A stretch of 64,000 nt of DNA from Planctomycetota bacterium (GTDB lineage: Bacteria; Planctomycetota; PLA2; JAEUHO01), in NCBI GenBank assembly GCA_029259775.1, contig JAJDEN010000015.1, forward strand, positions 186,001 through 250,000, given 5' to 3'. Shown one piece after another: positions 8,905 to 17,738 of the stretch. The translations under genes and the position numbers were made by a program. Numbering within the stretch: position 1 is the stretch's first letter; each line of letters opens with the position of its first letter. Below the pieces are notes generated by a model, which searched no databases, was not told the DNA's origin, and saw nothing but the letters and a program-made list of their open reading frames with translations.

Positions 8905-9567
8905 ATGACGGTCGTCGCCATCGACGGTCCCGCGGGGGCCGGCAAGAGCACCATCGCCAAGCGCCTTGCGAAGGTGCTCGGGTGGGCCTACCTCGATAGC
9001 GGGGCGATGTACCGCGCCGTGACGGTCGTGGCCATGGACGCGGGGGCAGATCTTGGCGACGGTGAGGCCCTCGCGCGCCTGGCGGAAGCACTCGATCTCG
9101 AGTTGAAGGCCGAGGGCACGGTGCTCGTGCGGGGCGCCGACGTGACGAAGCGCATCCGCAGCCCCGAGGTGACCGCCGCCGTGTCCGGCGTCGCCTCCGT
9201 GGCGGCGGTCCGCGAGGTCATGGTCTCCCACCAGAGGCGCTTCGCCGAGCGCAACGAGTACGTCGTGGCCGAGGGACGGGACATCGGCACTGTCGTCTTC
9301 CCCGACGCGGCCCTCAAGATCTACCTCGATGCGGCCTCCACGGAGCGCGCGCGCCGCCGCCTGGGCCAATCGGACGAAGTGGCCCAGGGGGCCGATCAGG
9401 ACGCGGTCCGGGCCGGAATCGAGGAGCGGGATCGGCTCGACAGCACCCGTGAGATCGCGCCGCTCAGGCCCGCCGCGGACGCCTGGCTTCTGGATACCTC
9501 CAAGATGACCCTGGACGAGGTTTTCGAGGCTGTCCGGGGGCGGGTAAGATCCGCGATTCGTCCCTAG
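8905..9567 (+). CDS. cmk: cytidylate kinase Cmk
   Basis: 220 residues, the normal length. It phosphorylates CMP and dCMP with ATP. The P-loop GPAGAGKST is at residues ~8-16, followed by the typical LGWAYLDSGAMYRA. Further blocks are the NMP-binding segments (RSPEVTAAVSGVASVAAVRE), EGRDIGTVVFPDA and the lid-region arginines RARRR and RDRLDSTRE. It is followed by the gene for ribosomal protein S1, the cmk-rpsA order found in many bacteria. The ATG at 8905 is supported by a short upstream GAGGGAAC. Confidence 0.96.
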   Translation: MTVVAIDGPAGAGKSTIAKRLAKVLGWAYLDSGAMYRAVTVVAMDAGADLGDGEALARLAEALDLELKAEGTVLVRGADVTKRIRSPEVTAAVSGVASVAAVREVMVSHQRRFAERNEYVVAEGRDIGTVVFPDAALKIYLDAASTERARRRLGQSDEVAQGADQDAVRAGIEERDRLDSTREIAPLRPAADAWLLDTSKMTLDEVFEAVRGRVRSAIRP

Positions 9568-9759
9568 GCCGCCAGACCGGCGCCGAAGGCGGGGTCCCGG
9601 AGAGGTTCCGGCCGCGCCCGACGCCTGGCACTGGACTGGCACGTGGGTGAGGCGGGAGAAAGGCTCCGGATGCGCGCTCGAGTTGAGCGTGCCGGCGAGC
9701 GGCTCTGTCGCCACAAGAACACCCCAGGCCGCACACAGAACACAGGTCCCATAAACCCC

Positions 9760-11766
9760 ATGCGCGCACGCGACAAGATTCGCCGGTTCGATCTCCCGGC
9801 CACCGACCTCGAGCAACAGGTCTCCGTCATCATGAAGGATGGCGGCGATCTCGAAGCCCGCTACGACGCGGGAGCAAGCGACTTCACTCCCAACAAGGTC
9901 GTCCAAGGCAAGATCGTCGACATTCGCAACGACGAAGTCGTCATCGACATCGGCTACAAGTCCGAAGGCATCATCTCCGTCGGCGAGTTCAACAACATCG
10001 ACGAGGTTGATGTCGGCGACATCATCGACATCCTCCTCGAGAGCGTGGACGAAGGCGGCGGCGGTGTCGTCGTCAGCAAGCGCAAGGCCGACCGCATCAA
10101 GGGTTGGGAACGCGTCGTGAAGACGTACGGCGAGGGCGACGACGTCCGCGGCCACGTGGTCAAGAAGATCAAGGGTGGCCTGCTCGTCGACATCGGCGTG
10201 CCGGTCTTCCTGCCGGCCAGCCAGGTCAGCATTCGCCGCACGCACGACATCTCCGACTTCATCGGCAAGGACGTCGAGGCGCGCATCATCAAGATCGATC
10301 ACGAGCGCATGAACATCGTCATCTCGCGCCGCAAGCTCATCGAAGAGCAGCGCGAGGAGGCGAAGAAGAGCCTGCTCACCGAGATCAAGCCCGGTCAGAT
10401 CCGCGTGGGCGTGGTCAAGAACATCGCCGACTTCGGCGCGTTCGTCGACCTGGGTGGCATCGACGGCCTCCTGCACATCACGGACATGTCGTGGAGCCGC
10501 CTCACGCACCCGAGCGACCTGCTCAAGATCGACGACGAGATCGAGGTCATGGTGCTGCGTGTGGACCTGGACCGCGAGCGCATCGCCCTGGGTCTCAAGC
10601 AGAAGTTCCCCAGCCCGTGGGAGACGGTGGAACTCAAGTACCCCGTCGGTTCGCGCGTGCAGGGCAAGGTCGTCAACGTGATGCCCTACGGCGCCTTCGT
10701 GAAGCTGGAAGACGGCATCGAAGGGCTCGTGCACATCTCCGAGATGTCTTGGTCGAAGCGCATCAACCACCCGCAGGAGGTGGTCAAGGTGGGCGACGAG
10801 GTCGAGGTCGTGGTCCTGGACATCAACCGGGACAAGCAGGAGATCTCGCTCGGTATGAAGCAGGCCGACGGGAACCCCTGGGACGACGTCGATCAGCGCT
10901 TCCCGCCCGGCACCGTGGTCGAGGGTCGCGTCCGCAACCTCACCAGCTACGGCGCGTTCGTCGAGATCGAAGATGGCATCGACGGCCTGCTTCACGTCTC
11001 GGACATGTCCTGGACCAAGAAGGTCGCCAACCCGTCCGAGGTCGTGCAGAAGGGCGAGAGCGTCACCTCGGTCGTCCTCTCCGTACACCCCGACAAGAAG
11101 CGGATTGCGCTCGGTCTCAAGCAACTGTCGCTGGACCCGTGGCAGAAGGAGATCCTCGAGCGCTTCGCGGTCGAGTCGGAGCACACCGGGACCGTCACCA
11201 AGGTGACGAACTTCGGCATCTTCGTCTCGCTCGAGAACGACCTCGAAGGCCTGCTGCACATCTCGGAGCTCACGCCCGCCGACCACCTCGAGGCCGGCTC
11301 CCGTGTGGGTGTCCGCGTCCTGCGTCTGGACACCGAGGAGCGCAAGATCGCGCTCACGTTGATCCGTGACACGGCGCTGCTCGAGGCCATGGGCATCGAG
11401 CTCGACGAGGACGGCCAGCCGGTCGCTCCGACGCCTGCCGCGGCCGCGGCCGCGGTGGCCATCGCCACCCCGGACGAGGTGCCGGAGGAGGCTTCGGACG
11501 AGGCGGACACGCCTGCCGAGGGTGAATCTGCGGAGGCTGACGCCGGCGCGGAGGTTCCCAAGGCCGAGGCTGAGGAGGCACCCGCCGCCGATGCTTCCGC
11601 CGAAGAGGCACCCGCCGAAGAGGCACCCGCCGAAGAGGCCCCCGCCGAAGAGGCACCCGCTGAAGAGGCCCCCAAGGCTGAGGCCGAGGCAGCGCCTGCT
11701 GAAGAGGTTGCCGCGGAGGATGCTCCGGACGCTGAGGCTTCCGAAGAGGTCAAGAAGGACGAGTAG
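9760..11766 (+). CDS. rpsA: 30S ribosomal protein S1 with Ala/Glu/Pro-rich tail
   Basis: 668 residues from the ATG at 9760. Six S1 RNA-binding domains are visible in order, each with the GxV..I..FGAFV-type core, starting near residues 48, 127, 213, 299, 385 and 471. S1 helps bind mRNA to the small ribosomal subunit. The last ~110 residues are an acidic Ala/Glu/Pro tail not typical of S1. The start is uncertain: an in-frame ATG at 9670 has a better Shine-Dalgarno (GGAGAAAGG, 6 nt spacing) but adds 30 residues that do not look like S1, and ATG 9832 is also in frame. The ~190 nt after cmk therefore holds the promoter or leader. Confidence 0.93.
   Translation: MRARDKIRRFDLPATDLEQQVSVIMKDGGDLEARYDAGASDFTPNKVVQGKIVDIRNDEVVIDIGYKSEGIISVGEFNNIDEVDVGDIIDILLESVDEGGGGVVVSKRKADRIKGWERVVKTYGEGDDVRGHVVKKIKGGLLVDIGVPVFLPASQVSIRRTHDISDFIGKDVEARIIKIDHERMNIVISRRKLIEEQREEAKKSLLTEIKPGQIRVGVVKNIADFGAFVDLGGIDGLLHITDMSWSRLTHPSDLLKIDDEIEVMVLRVDLDRERIALGLKQKFPSPWETVELKYPVGSRVQGKVVNVMPYGAFVKLEDGIEGLVHISEMSWSKRINHPQEVVKVGDEVEVVVLDINRDKQEISLGMKQADGNPWDDVDQRFPPGTVVEGRVRNLTSYGAFVEIEDGIDGLLHVSDMSWTKKVANPSEVVQKGESVTSVVLSVHPDKKRIALGLKQLSLDPWQKEILERFAVESEHTGTVTKVTNFGIFVSLENDLEGLLHISELTPADHLEAGSRVGVRVLRLDTEERKIALTLIRDTALLEAMGIELDEDGQPVAPTPAAAAAAVAIATPDEVPEEASDEADTPAEGESAEADAGAEVPKAEAEEAPAADASAEEAPAEEAPAEEAPAEEAPAEEAPKAEAEAAPAEEVAAEDAPDAEASEEVKKDE
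11599..11673 (+). repeat. five 15-bp tandem repeats in the rpsA tail
   Basis: The unit GCCGAAGAGGCACCC is repeated five times without gaps, with only C/A and C/T third-position changes, and encodes AEEAP repeats. It lies in the disordered acidic tail of ribosomal protein S1 and could vary in copy number. Confidence 0.9.
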
Positions 11767-11791
11767 CGTTCTCGCTCCTGCGTCGGTTGGT

Positions 11792-11860
11792 CGGTCACGC
11801 AAAGTGACCGCCATATGACGGCCAACGAACAAGATGGGGCGGCCATGAGGCCGCCCCATC
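11792..11860 (+). terminator. two hairpins after rpsA
   Basis: The first hairpin (11792-11810) pairs CGGTCAC with GTGACCG around GCAAA. The second (11833-11860) is a perfect 12-bp stem, GATGGGGCGGCC against GGCCGCCCCATC, with the 4-nt loop ATGA. Neither is followed by a T-tract, so intrinsic termination is likely weak. The second loop contains the in-frame ATG used here as the start of the next gene. Confidence 0.5.
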
Positions 11861-13092
11861 TGCATGTCTGGACCGCCTTCGGGATCGCCGTGATCCTACT
11901 CGTGGGGGTTCTCTGCGGTGGCTGCTCGAGCGATGACGCTGCGGCCACGACGGGGGAGCCGACACCGCCCAGCCTGGACCCCGTCGTCTGGGGCGAGGGC
12001 AGGAACGCCGGCCGCGGGGAGCAGGACAACACAAAGGACGAGCGCGAGCTGGCCGACGACGTCGCAGGTTGGAAGGAAAAGCTCGCGCTTGCCCAGCAAT
12101 ACGCCGCCGGCGGGTACGACGAGCAGGCGCTGCAGATCCTCGACGGCGCGCTCGCACGCAAGCCCCCTTCCGCCTGGGCCGAGAAGATGCGCGCCTTGAA
12201 GAGCAGCTTGCGCGTGCGCCGGGCCGAGGAGGCGCTGCTGCGCGTCGAAGCGCGCGCGACCCGTGACTACGTCGCGTTCGGCCAGCCCATCGACTTCATC
12301 GTGCGTCTGCGCAACGTCTCGGCCGAGACGATCACGATCCTGCCTCCGGGCGACGGCGAGCATGCCGGTTCGCCCTCGGCGCTCATGCTCGAGATCACGC
12401 GCTTGGATCGCGACATCCACGCGACCGAGCTGCGCCGCACGTGGAATCAGACTGTCTACATCCAGCAGGTGGGGGACGACCCCATCCGCATCCCCGCCGG
12501 CGGTCTGCACGAGATCCCCGTGCGCGTGCCGGCCGACGCAGCGGGTCCCGCACTGGCCGGACTGCGGACCATCGAGGTGTCGGGCACGTTGCGGCCGACG
12601 CAGCTGCGCAAGGGAACGTCGGCGCGCACGGTTCGCTTGCCGATCCGCCGCGGCCGCGTCATGGCCTTGCCTCGCAACTTCGAGCCGCTTACGGTCGATC
12701 CCTTGAAGTCCATGCGGACCGCGCTCACGACCGGGGCGCCGGCCCACCTGCTCATCGCGACCGAGTTCGTGCCGACGCGGCGGCAGCCGGAGGCCGTGGA
12801 GATCCTGGCGCGTGCGCTCGACCGCGGCCACCCGTCCCTCTACCGCGCTGCGCTGGGCGGCCTGGGGCTCGTGCGGGAGCACGCTGCCGGGCAGCCGGTG
12901 GGACCGCTCGTGAAACCGCTCATCGATGCCCTGGGGGCGTCGCCGAGAAGGCCTGAGGCGTTGATGGAGGGCCTGAGTACGTTGACGGGCGTGCGCCTCG
13001 CGCCCGATCCGCGTCTCTGGCGGGACTGGTGGCGGCGGGAGGCCAACCGTCGCAAGGCCGTCACCGCGGTGCGGCCGAGCGGCTCCACGTAG
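11845..13092 (+). CDS. putative lipoprotein, function unknown
   Basis: 415 residues from the ATG at 11845; a start at 11815 would add ten residues ahead of the signal sequence. The N-terminus has a hydrophobic core (FGIAVILLVGVLCGGC) ending in an imperfect lipobox with Cys after Gly-Gly, followed by SSDDAAATT, as in lipoproteins. Residues ~60-130 look like a short TPR-like helical region, ~140-260 a beta-rich domain (YVAFGQPIDFIVRLRNVSAETITI), and the end a HEAT-like stretch. No catalytic motif is visible. The start codon lies in the loop of a perfect hairpin. The gene stands between rpsA and tyrS without a clear functional link to either. Confidence 0.65.
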   Translation: MRPPHLHVWTAFGIAVILLVGVLCGGCSSDDAAATTGEPTPPSLDPVVWGEGRNAGRGEQDNTKDERELADDVAGWKEKLALAQQYAAGGYDEQALQILDGALARKPPSAWAEKMRALKSSLRVRRAEEALLRVEARATRDYVAFGQPIDFIVRLRNVSAETITILPPGDGEHAGSPSALMLEITRLDRDIHATELRRTWNQTVYIQQVGDDPIRIPAGGLHEIPVRVPADAAGPALAGLRTIEVSGTLRPTQLRKGTSARTVRLPIRRGRVMALPRNFEPLTVDPLKSMRTALTTGAPAHLLIATEFVPTRRQPEAVEILARALDRGHPSLYRAALGGLGLVREHAAGQPVGPLVKPLIDALGASPRRPEALMEGLSTLTGVRLAPDPRLWRDWWRREANRRKAVTAVRPSGST

Positions 13093-13138
13093 CCGCCTTC
13101 CTCCCCGAGACCCCTGCCATGACCATCGAGAGCCTGCT

Positions 13139-14335
13139 GTGATCTCCGACGACGCCCTGCGAAAGCATCTGGCTCCCCTGGCGCGCTACGTCGAGACCGT
13201 GCTGCCCGAGCGCGAGTTGCTCGAGAAGCTCGAGTCCGGCCGGCCCCTGCGCTGCAAGCTGGGCCTCGACCCGACAGCGAGCACGGTGCACATCGGCAAC
13301 GGCATCGTGCTGTGGAACCTGCGCGCGCTCCAGGATCTAGGCCACACGGCCGTGCTGATCCTGGGCGACTACACGGCGACGGTGGGGGACCCGTCCGGCA
13401 AGGACAAGACCCGGCCCGTGCTCACGACCGATGAGGTCGAAGCGAATCTCGCGACATGGCTCGATCAGATGGCGCTCATCCTCGACATGGACAAGGTCGA
13501 GATCCGCCGCAACAGCGAGTGGTTCAAGGACATGAGCTTCCTCGAGGTCCTGGACCTCACCGGCCGTATGACCGTCCAACAGATGATGGAGCGGGACTCG
13601 TTCGAGAATCGCTGGAAGAGCCACACGCCCATCTCGCTCCGCGAGTTCGTCTACTGCCTGATGCAGGGCTGGGACTCGGTGAAGGTCGAAGCGGACATCG
13701 AGCTCGGTGGCACCGACCAGACGTTCAATCTCTCGGTCGGACGTCGGCTGATGGAGCAGGAGGGCATGGCGCCCCAGGTCTCGCTCATCAGCCCCTTGCT
13801 GGAAGGCACCGACGGCAGCGATAAAATGAGCAAGTCGCTCGGCAACGCCATCGGCCTGAAGGACGACCCGAGGGATCAGTTCGGGATGTGCATGCGCGTC
13901 AGCGACGAGCTGATGCCCAAGTTCATGCGGCTCGCCACCGACCTCTCCGACGCCGAGATCGAGCGCCTGCTCGCGGGCGGCCCCATGGACGCGAAGAAGG
14001 CCATGGCCGCTGCCCTCGTGGCGCGCTACTACGGCGCGGACGAGGGCGTTCGCCAGCGCGAGGAGTTCGAGCGCATCTTCAGCCGGCGCGAGACGCCGAC
14101 CGACGTAGCCGACATCGCGATCCCAGCCCCGGGCGAGGACGGCCTCTACTGGATCGTGGACCTGCTCAAGCACTGCGGCTTCGCCGCGAGTACCGGCGAC
14201 GCCCGGCGCTTCGTCGAGGGCGGCGGGGTCCGCATCGACGACGATCCCGTGGCGGACTGGCGCGGCCGCGTGAGCATCGCCGGGGGCGAGATCCTCCGGG
14301 TCGGCCGCCGCAAGCAGGCACGCCTGACCCGCTGA
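13139..14335 (+). CDS. tyrS: tyrosyl-tRNA synthetase
   Basis: 398 residues with a GTG start. It charges tRNA-Tyr. The nucleotide-binding signature reads HIGN (residues 51-54) instead of HIGH, within LDPTASTVHIGNGIVL; the KMSKS loop is intact (DKMSKS, 229-233). GGTDQTFNLSVGR is the tyrosine/tRNA block, and the last ~65 residues form an S4 RNA-binding domain (VEGGGVRIDDDPV). The length and sequence fit the TyrZ-like bacterial branch. A seven-codon reading frame (ATG 13119) ends in a GTGA overlap with this start. Asn in place of the second His is tolerated in the well-studied Bacillus enzyme according to published mutants, so activity is expected. Confidence 0.93.
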   Translation: MISDDALRKHLAPLARYVETVLPERELLEKLESGRPLRCKLGLDPTASTVHIGNGIVLWNLRALQDLGHTAVLILGDYTATVGDPSGKDKTRPVLTTDEVEANLATWLDQMALILDMDKVEIRRNSEWFKDMSFLEVLDLTGRMTVQQMMERDSFENRWKSHTPISLREFVYCLMQGWDSVKVEADIELGGTDQTFNLSVGRRLMEQEGMAPQVSLISPLLEGTDGSDKMSKSLGNAIGLKDDPRDQFGMCMRVSDELMPKFMRLATDLSDAEIERLLAGGPMDAKKAMAAALVARYYGADEGVRQREEFERIFSRRETPTDVADIAIPAPGEDGLYWIVDLLKHCGFAASTGDARRFVEGGGVRIDDDPVADWRGRVSIAGGEILRVGRRKQARLTR

Positions 14336-14421
14336 ATCTTCCGACGCCCCCGGATTGGGCGTACGGTTCCCGCTGCCCGTCCGCATGCTCGCAGCAATCC
14401 ATCGGCCCTCGAGAGAACCAC

Positions 14422-15336
14422 GTGACCTTCCTCGCTGAGATCCCCTATCCGCGCATCGACCCGATCGTCGTCGAACTCGGCAGCCTCAAGGTGCGCTGGT
14501 ACGGCGTGTCCTACATCATCGCGTTCGCGCTCGCTTTCCTGGTGCTGCGGAGCCTCGCCAAGCGGGGGCGCTGGGTCGTCGGTCCTGACAAGGTCCTGGA
14601 CGTCCTCTTCTGGGGCATCCTTGGCGTCTTCGTCGGGGGTCGTCTGGGCTACTTCTTCTTCTACGGCCTCAGCATCGGCTACGAGTGGTGGCAGGTGATC
14701 GAGGTCTGGAAGGGCGGCATGTCCTTCCACGGCGGCCTGCTCGGCGTCATCGTCGCCTACTGGATCTACGCCAAGCGGCAGGGCGTCGGCCGCGGCGTGA
14801 TCTTCGATGGGCTCGCGCTGGCCACCGCACCGGGCCTCGCCATCGTGCGCTTTGGCAACTTCGTCAATGCCGAGCTGCCCGGCCGCGTGTGGGACGGGGC
14901 CTGGTCGATGCGCTTCCCGCTCTACGAGAAGTTCGGTGGCCCGCGCGGCTGGGAGAACGTTCGCGAGCAGGGCCTGCCGGAGAACGCGCTCTACGGACCG
15001 GCGCGCCACCCGAGCCAGCTCTACGAACTGTTCTTCGAGGGCATCGTGCTCTTCTTCCTCCTGCGCTGGCTGATGCTCGGCCGCGGCTGGGGCGGTGGAC
15101 GCATTGCCGCGCTGTTCCTCGTCGGCTACGGCGCGATGCGCTTCGTCATCGAGTACTTCCGCGAGCCCGACACGGGCATCGGCCTCGGCTTCCTCGATCT
15201 CTCCCGCGGGCAGGTCCTGTGCGTAGGAATGGTCATCGCGGGCCTGATCGTGTGGGCCATGTGCAAGCCGTTCCGGGCGCCCGGCCCGGGTGAGCCCCTG
15301 CAGGAGCCCTCGCCTCCGGAGACCCCGTCCGAATGA
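14422..15336 (+). CDS. lgt: prolipoprotein diacylglyceryl transferase Lgt
   Basis: 304 residues from a GTG at 14422. Lgt moves diacylglycerol from phosphatidylglycerol to the lipobox Cys of prolipoproteins in the inner membrane. Several hydrophobic helices are evident. Signature blocks are KVRWYGVSYIIAF, GGRLGYFFFY, KGGMSFHGGLLGV (essential His), VRFGNFVNAELPG (~142-154, the Lgt signature with F for I) and RHPSQLYE. The frame is open well upstream, but that part is the antisense-like continuation over tyrS and has no Lgt similarity. The TGA overlaps the ATG of the next gene (ATGA), so the two are translationally coupled. Confidence 0.95.
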   Translation: MTFLAEIPYPRIDPIVVELGSLKVRWYGVSYIIAFALAFLVLRSLAKRGRWVVGPDKVLDVLFWGILGVFVGGRLGYFFFYGLSIGYEWWQVIEVWKGGMSFHGGLLGVIVAYWIYAKRQGVGRGVIFDGLALATAPGLAIVRFGNFVNAELPGRVWDGAWSMRFPLYEKFGGPRGWENVREQGLPENALYGPARHPSQLYELFFEGIVLFFLLRWLMLGRGWGGGRIAALFLVGYGAMRFVIEYFREPDTGIGLGFLDLSRGQVLCVGMVIAGLIVWAMCKPFRAPGPGEPLQEPSPPETPSE

Positions 15337-17399
15337 TGCCCGCGCGCGCCCGGCTTGCCTTCCTCGGCCTGGCGCTGGTCGTGCTCGCGGGCGGCGCGGA
15401 AGCCGACGAGGTCGTCGTTCGCAGCGGCAAGAAGTACGTCGGCTACCCCATTCGGCAGGGCCAGGAGATCCACCTCAACGAGTACGGCTGCTCCGCGCCG
15501 GCCATGACGCTGGGCGTCCGTCGTCTGCGCGCGATCGATGTGAAGGAGATCCGCGCCAGGCCCTACGCGGACTATCTGCAGCGCACGCTCGACGAACTGG
15601 GCGCTGCCGATGTCACCCGACGCGTCGATCTGCTCCGGAAAGCGCAGTCCGAGCGCCTCGTGCCGTGGGCCCGGCGCATTGCCGCCGAGATCCTGGCCGT
15701 GCAGCCGAAGCACGCGGAGGCGTTGACGGCCGTGCGCGGCGCCGAGAGGTGGGCGGAGATGCGCCGGGGCGCCCCGCACCTCGATGCGCGTCTGGCTCGT
15801 GAGGTACGCCGCATGGTCCGCTTCGAGAGCGGCGCCGATCGGCGCGAGCTCGCGGTCAAGCTGCAGAAGGCGTTTGGCTACGAGGCGGGCGTGGATGTCG
15901 TGGAGCGCATGGTCCGCAGCCTGCGACAGCCTCGCGGCTTGCAGCGCGACGTGACGTTGCGCATGGACGCCAAGGACCTGCCTAGCGCGACCTACAGCCT
16001 GTACGTGCCCACGACCTACGATCCTCTCGAGCCGCGTCCCTTGCTCGTCGCCCTGCACGGCGGCGGGATCATGCACGAGAAGGGCGCCAACACGCGCGGC
16101 TCGGCGAAGGACGCGCTCGCGCTGTACTTGGAAGAGGCCCAGCGCCTGGGCTGGTTCCTGCTCTGCCCGACGGCCGTCGAGGCGCCCTGGACGACCTCCA
16201 AGAACTACCGCTTCCTCGAAGCGGCCCTGGCCGAGATCCAGACCCTCTGGAACATCGACACGCAGCGCGTGCACCTGGCCGGTCAGGGCGGCGGGGGAGA
16301 CGGTGCCTGGTACTGGGCGGCGCGCAAGGGTGACCGGTTCGCCAGCGTGTCTGTGGCGTCCGGCGGCAAGCCGGTCGGTGTGCCGGGGCTCGCGAGCAAG
16401 GCCGCGATCTGGATGTATCACGGTGATGCGGACGAGGTCGTGCCGATCGAGCCCGTGCGCAAGGTCGCGGCCGGGCTGCTGCGTCAGAAGGCCGACTTCG
16501 TCTACTGCGAGCTGCCGCGCGAAGCGCACGGGATGGCACCCGCCGCGCGACGGGACATGTTCCGGTTCATCGCACCCAAGCGCCGGCGGCGCGCGAAGAC
16601 CGCGTGGCCGATCTCCTCGTTCGAGACGCCCTCGAGCAAGGCGGCGATCGAGACCTTCGGGGATCCGGCGCTCGCGTGGGGCATCGGCCTGCCGGAGGAT
16701 GCCGAGGCTGCGGCGCTCGTCGAGATCCTGGCCGCCGGCCGCACCGATGCCGAGCATGCAGCCCGCATGCTCGTCGATGCCCACACGGAGGGCCGCGAGC
16801 CGCTCCTGCCCAAGGTGCGCGGGATTCTCAAGGATCTGACGAAGCCCCAGGGGGCACGGGTCTGGGCGGCGTGGTTGCTGGGGCGCTGGCGCGACCCGTC
16901 GGCCGTGAATGAGATCGGCGATACGTTGCGCACGGCCAAGGACGTGCGCTTGTTGCGCTACTGCGCGGAGGCGGCGGCGCGCATTGGCTCCGAGGACTCC
17001 GCCCAGGATCTGCGTTGGGCGATCTCCGACGTCTCGAAGCGCTTCCGCTCGCTCAAGGGCAACACGATCACGTACCAGGACTGGGAGCAGACCTGCCGCC
17101 TGAGCGCCGCGATCGCGCGGGCGGTGGGCGCGTGCGTGAAGGAGCCCGACGAGTTCTTCCCGGAAATGGAGGAGAACCTCGTGCGGCACGTGCTGATGGA
17201 TCGGCGCAAGATCGTCTTCGTCCCGCGCAACGGCGAGGATCCGTCGATCCCGCGCAGCGAGATGGCGGAGGCCTTGGCGCGCGCGTACCGCAAGCTGAAG
17301 GCCGAGCGCACCTTGTTCGACATGCTGCGCGAGTCCGTGAAGAGGGACAAGGAGGCGACGAAGGCGGTGCTGCGCGGCATGGGTCGGATCCCGAAGTAG
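15333..17399 (+). CDS. secreted alpha/beta-hydrolase-fold protein lacking the nucleophile serine
   Basis: 688 residues with a signal peptide (cleavage near AEADE, residue ~25). Residues ~215-410 match the esterase/PHB-depolymerase-like hydrolases common in planctomycetes: oxyanion region ALHGGG (~241-246), strand VHLAG, then the nucleophile elbow, which reads GQGGG with Gly319 where Ser belongs. The likely acid (HGDADE, Asp365/367) and His (EAHGM, His399) remain. The N-terminal ~150 residues and the C-terminal ~280 residues are helical, the latter HEAT-like. It is either inactive, a binding protein, or uses another residue. It overlaps lgt by 4 nt. Its stop TAG is the first three bases of a repeat. 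Confidence 0.75.
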   Translation: MMPARARLAFLGLALVVLAGGAEADEVVVRSGKKYVGYPIRQGQEIHLNEYGCSAPAMTLGVRRLRAIDVKEIRARPYADYLQRTLDELGAADVTRRVDLLRKAQSERLVPWARRIAAEILAVQPKHAEALTAVRGAERWAEMRRGAPHLDARLAREVRRMVRFESGADRRELAVKLQKAFGYEAGVDVVERMVRSLRQPRGLQRDVTLRMDAKDLPSATYSLYVPTTYDPLEPRPLLVALHGGGIMHEKGANTRGSAKDALALYLEEAQRLGWFLLCPTAVEAPWTTSKNYRFLEAALAEIQTLWNIDTQRVHLAGQGGGGDGAWYWAARKGDRFASVSVASGGKPVGVPGLASKAAIWMYHGDADEVVPIEPVRKVAAGLLRQKADFVYCELPREAHGMAPAARRDMFRFIAPKRRRRAKTAWPISSFETPSSKAAIETFGDPALAWGIGLPEDAEAAALVEILAAGRTDAEHAARMLVDAHTEGREPLLPKVRGILKDLTKPQGARVWAAWLLGRWRDPSAVNEIGDTLRTAKDVRLLRYCAEAAARIGSEDSAQDLRWAISDVSKRFRSLKGNTITYQDWEQTCRLSAAIARAVGACVKEPDEFFPEMEENLVRHVLMDRRKIVFVPRNGEDPSIPRSEMAEALARAYRKLKAERTLFDMLRESVKRDKEATKAVLRGMGRIPK

Positions 17400-17738
17400 G
17401 GGCGCCGCGGCGGCCAGGGCAGTCGCGGGTGCAGAAGATCAATTGAACCGCAGAGGACGCAGAGGGCATCTCGCAGCGGATCGCCACGAGGCGTCGGAAC
17501 GTCACGTTGCGTGTAGGGGCGGCCCTTGTGGCCGCCCGGGACGCCGCCTCCGTCAGGTGCCCTTACGTGTAGGGGCGACCCTTGTGGTCGCCCTCTTCTC
17601 AGAATGCACCTCGACAACGGTTGCCGCAGGCGGGCGGCTGGTCGCGTCACGCCATGGCCCAAGGCCGATCGGAGGCTGGTGTGGGCGGGCACAAGACCCG
17701 CCCCTACGCGGGTGCTGACGACGGCCGATCGGGCCGTC
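17397..17738. repeat. cluster of TAGGGGC palindromic repeats
   Basis: This gene-free convergent region holds three copies of a hairpin with the loop CTTGT: 17514-17537 (arms GGGCGGCC/GGCCGCCC), 17570-17593 (GGGCGACC/GGTCGCCC) and, inverted, 17683-17706. A head-like TAGGGGCG also begins exactly at the preceding stop codon (17397). Near 17446 lies a short tandem CGCAGAGGA/CGCAGAGGG. At the right end GACGGCC-GATCG-GGCCGTC (17720-17738) is a 7-bp hairpin over the end of the minus-strand gene. The arms differ between copies but stay complementary, which argues for selection on the hairpin. No ORF here looks real. Confidence 0.75.

Noticed and set aside
9628-9650. TGGCAC-N5-TGGC-like sequence upstream of rpsA, near a sigma-54 promoter
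   Set aside because: The -12 element has G for T (TGGC, not TTGC), a ribosomal gene is an unlikely target, and no enhancer site is seen.
8074-11865. A 1263-codon open frame on the minus strand with GGxLFGGCLFGG-like repeats
   Set aside because: It is the antisense shadow of rpsA and the 3' end of the TPR gene; the Gly/Leu/Cys repeats are the reverse of the AEEAP codon repeats. High GC keeps antisense frames open.
15126-17189. A 687-codon minus-strand open frame
   Set aside because: Antisense to the esterase-fold gene, which has a signal peptide, family motifs and coupled start.
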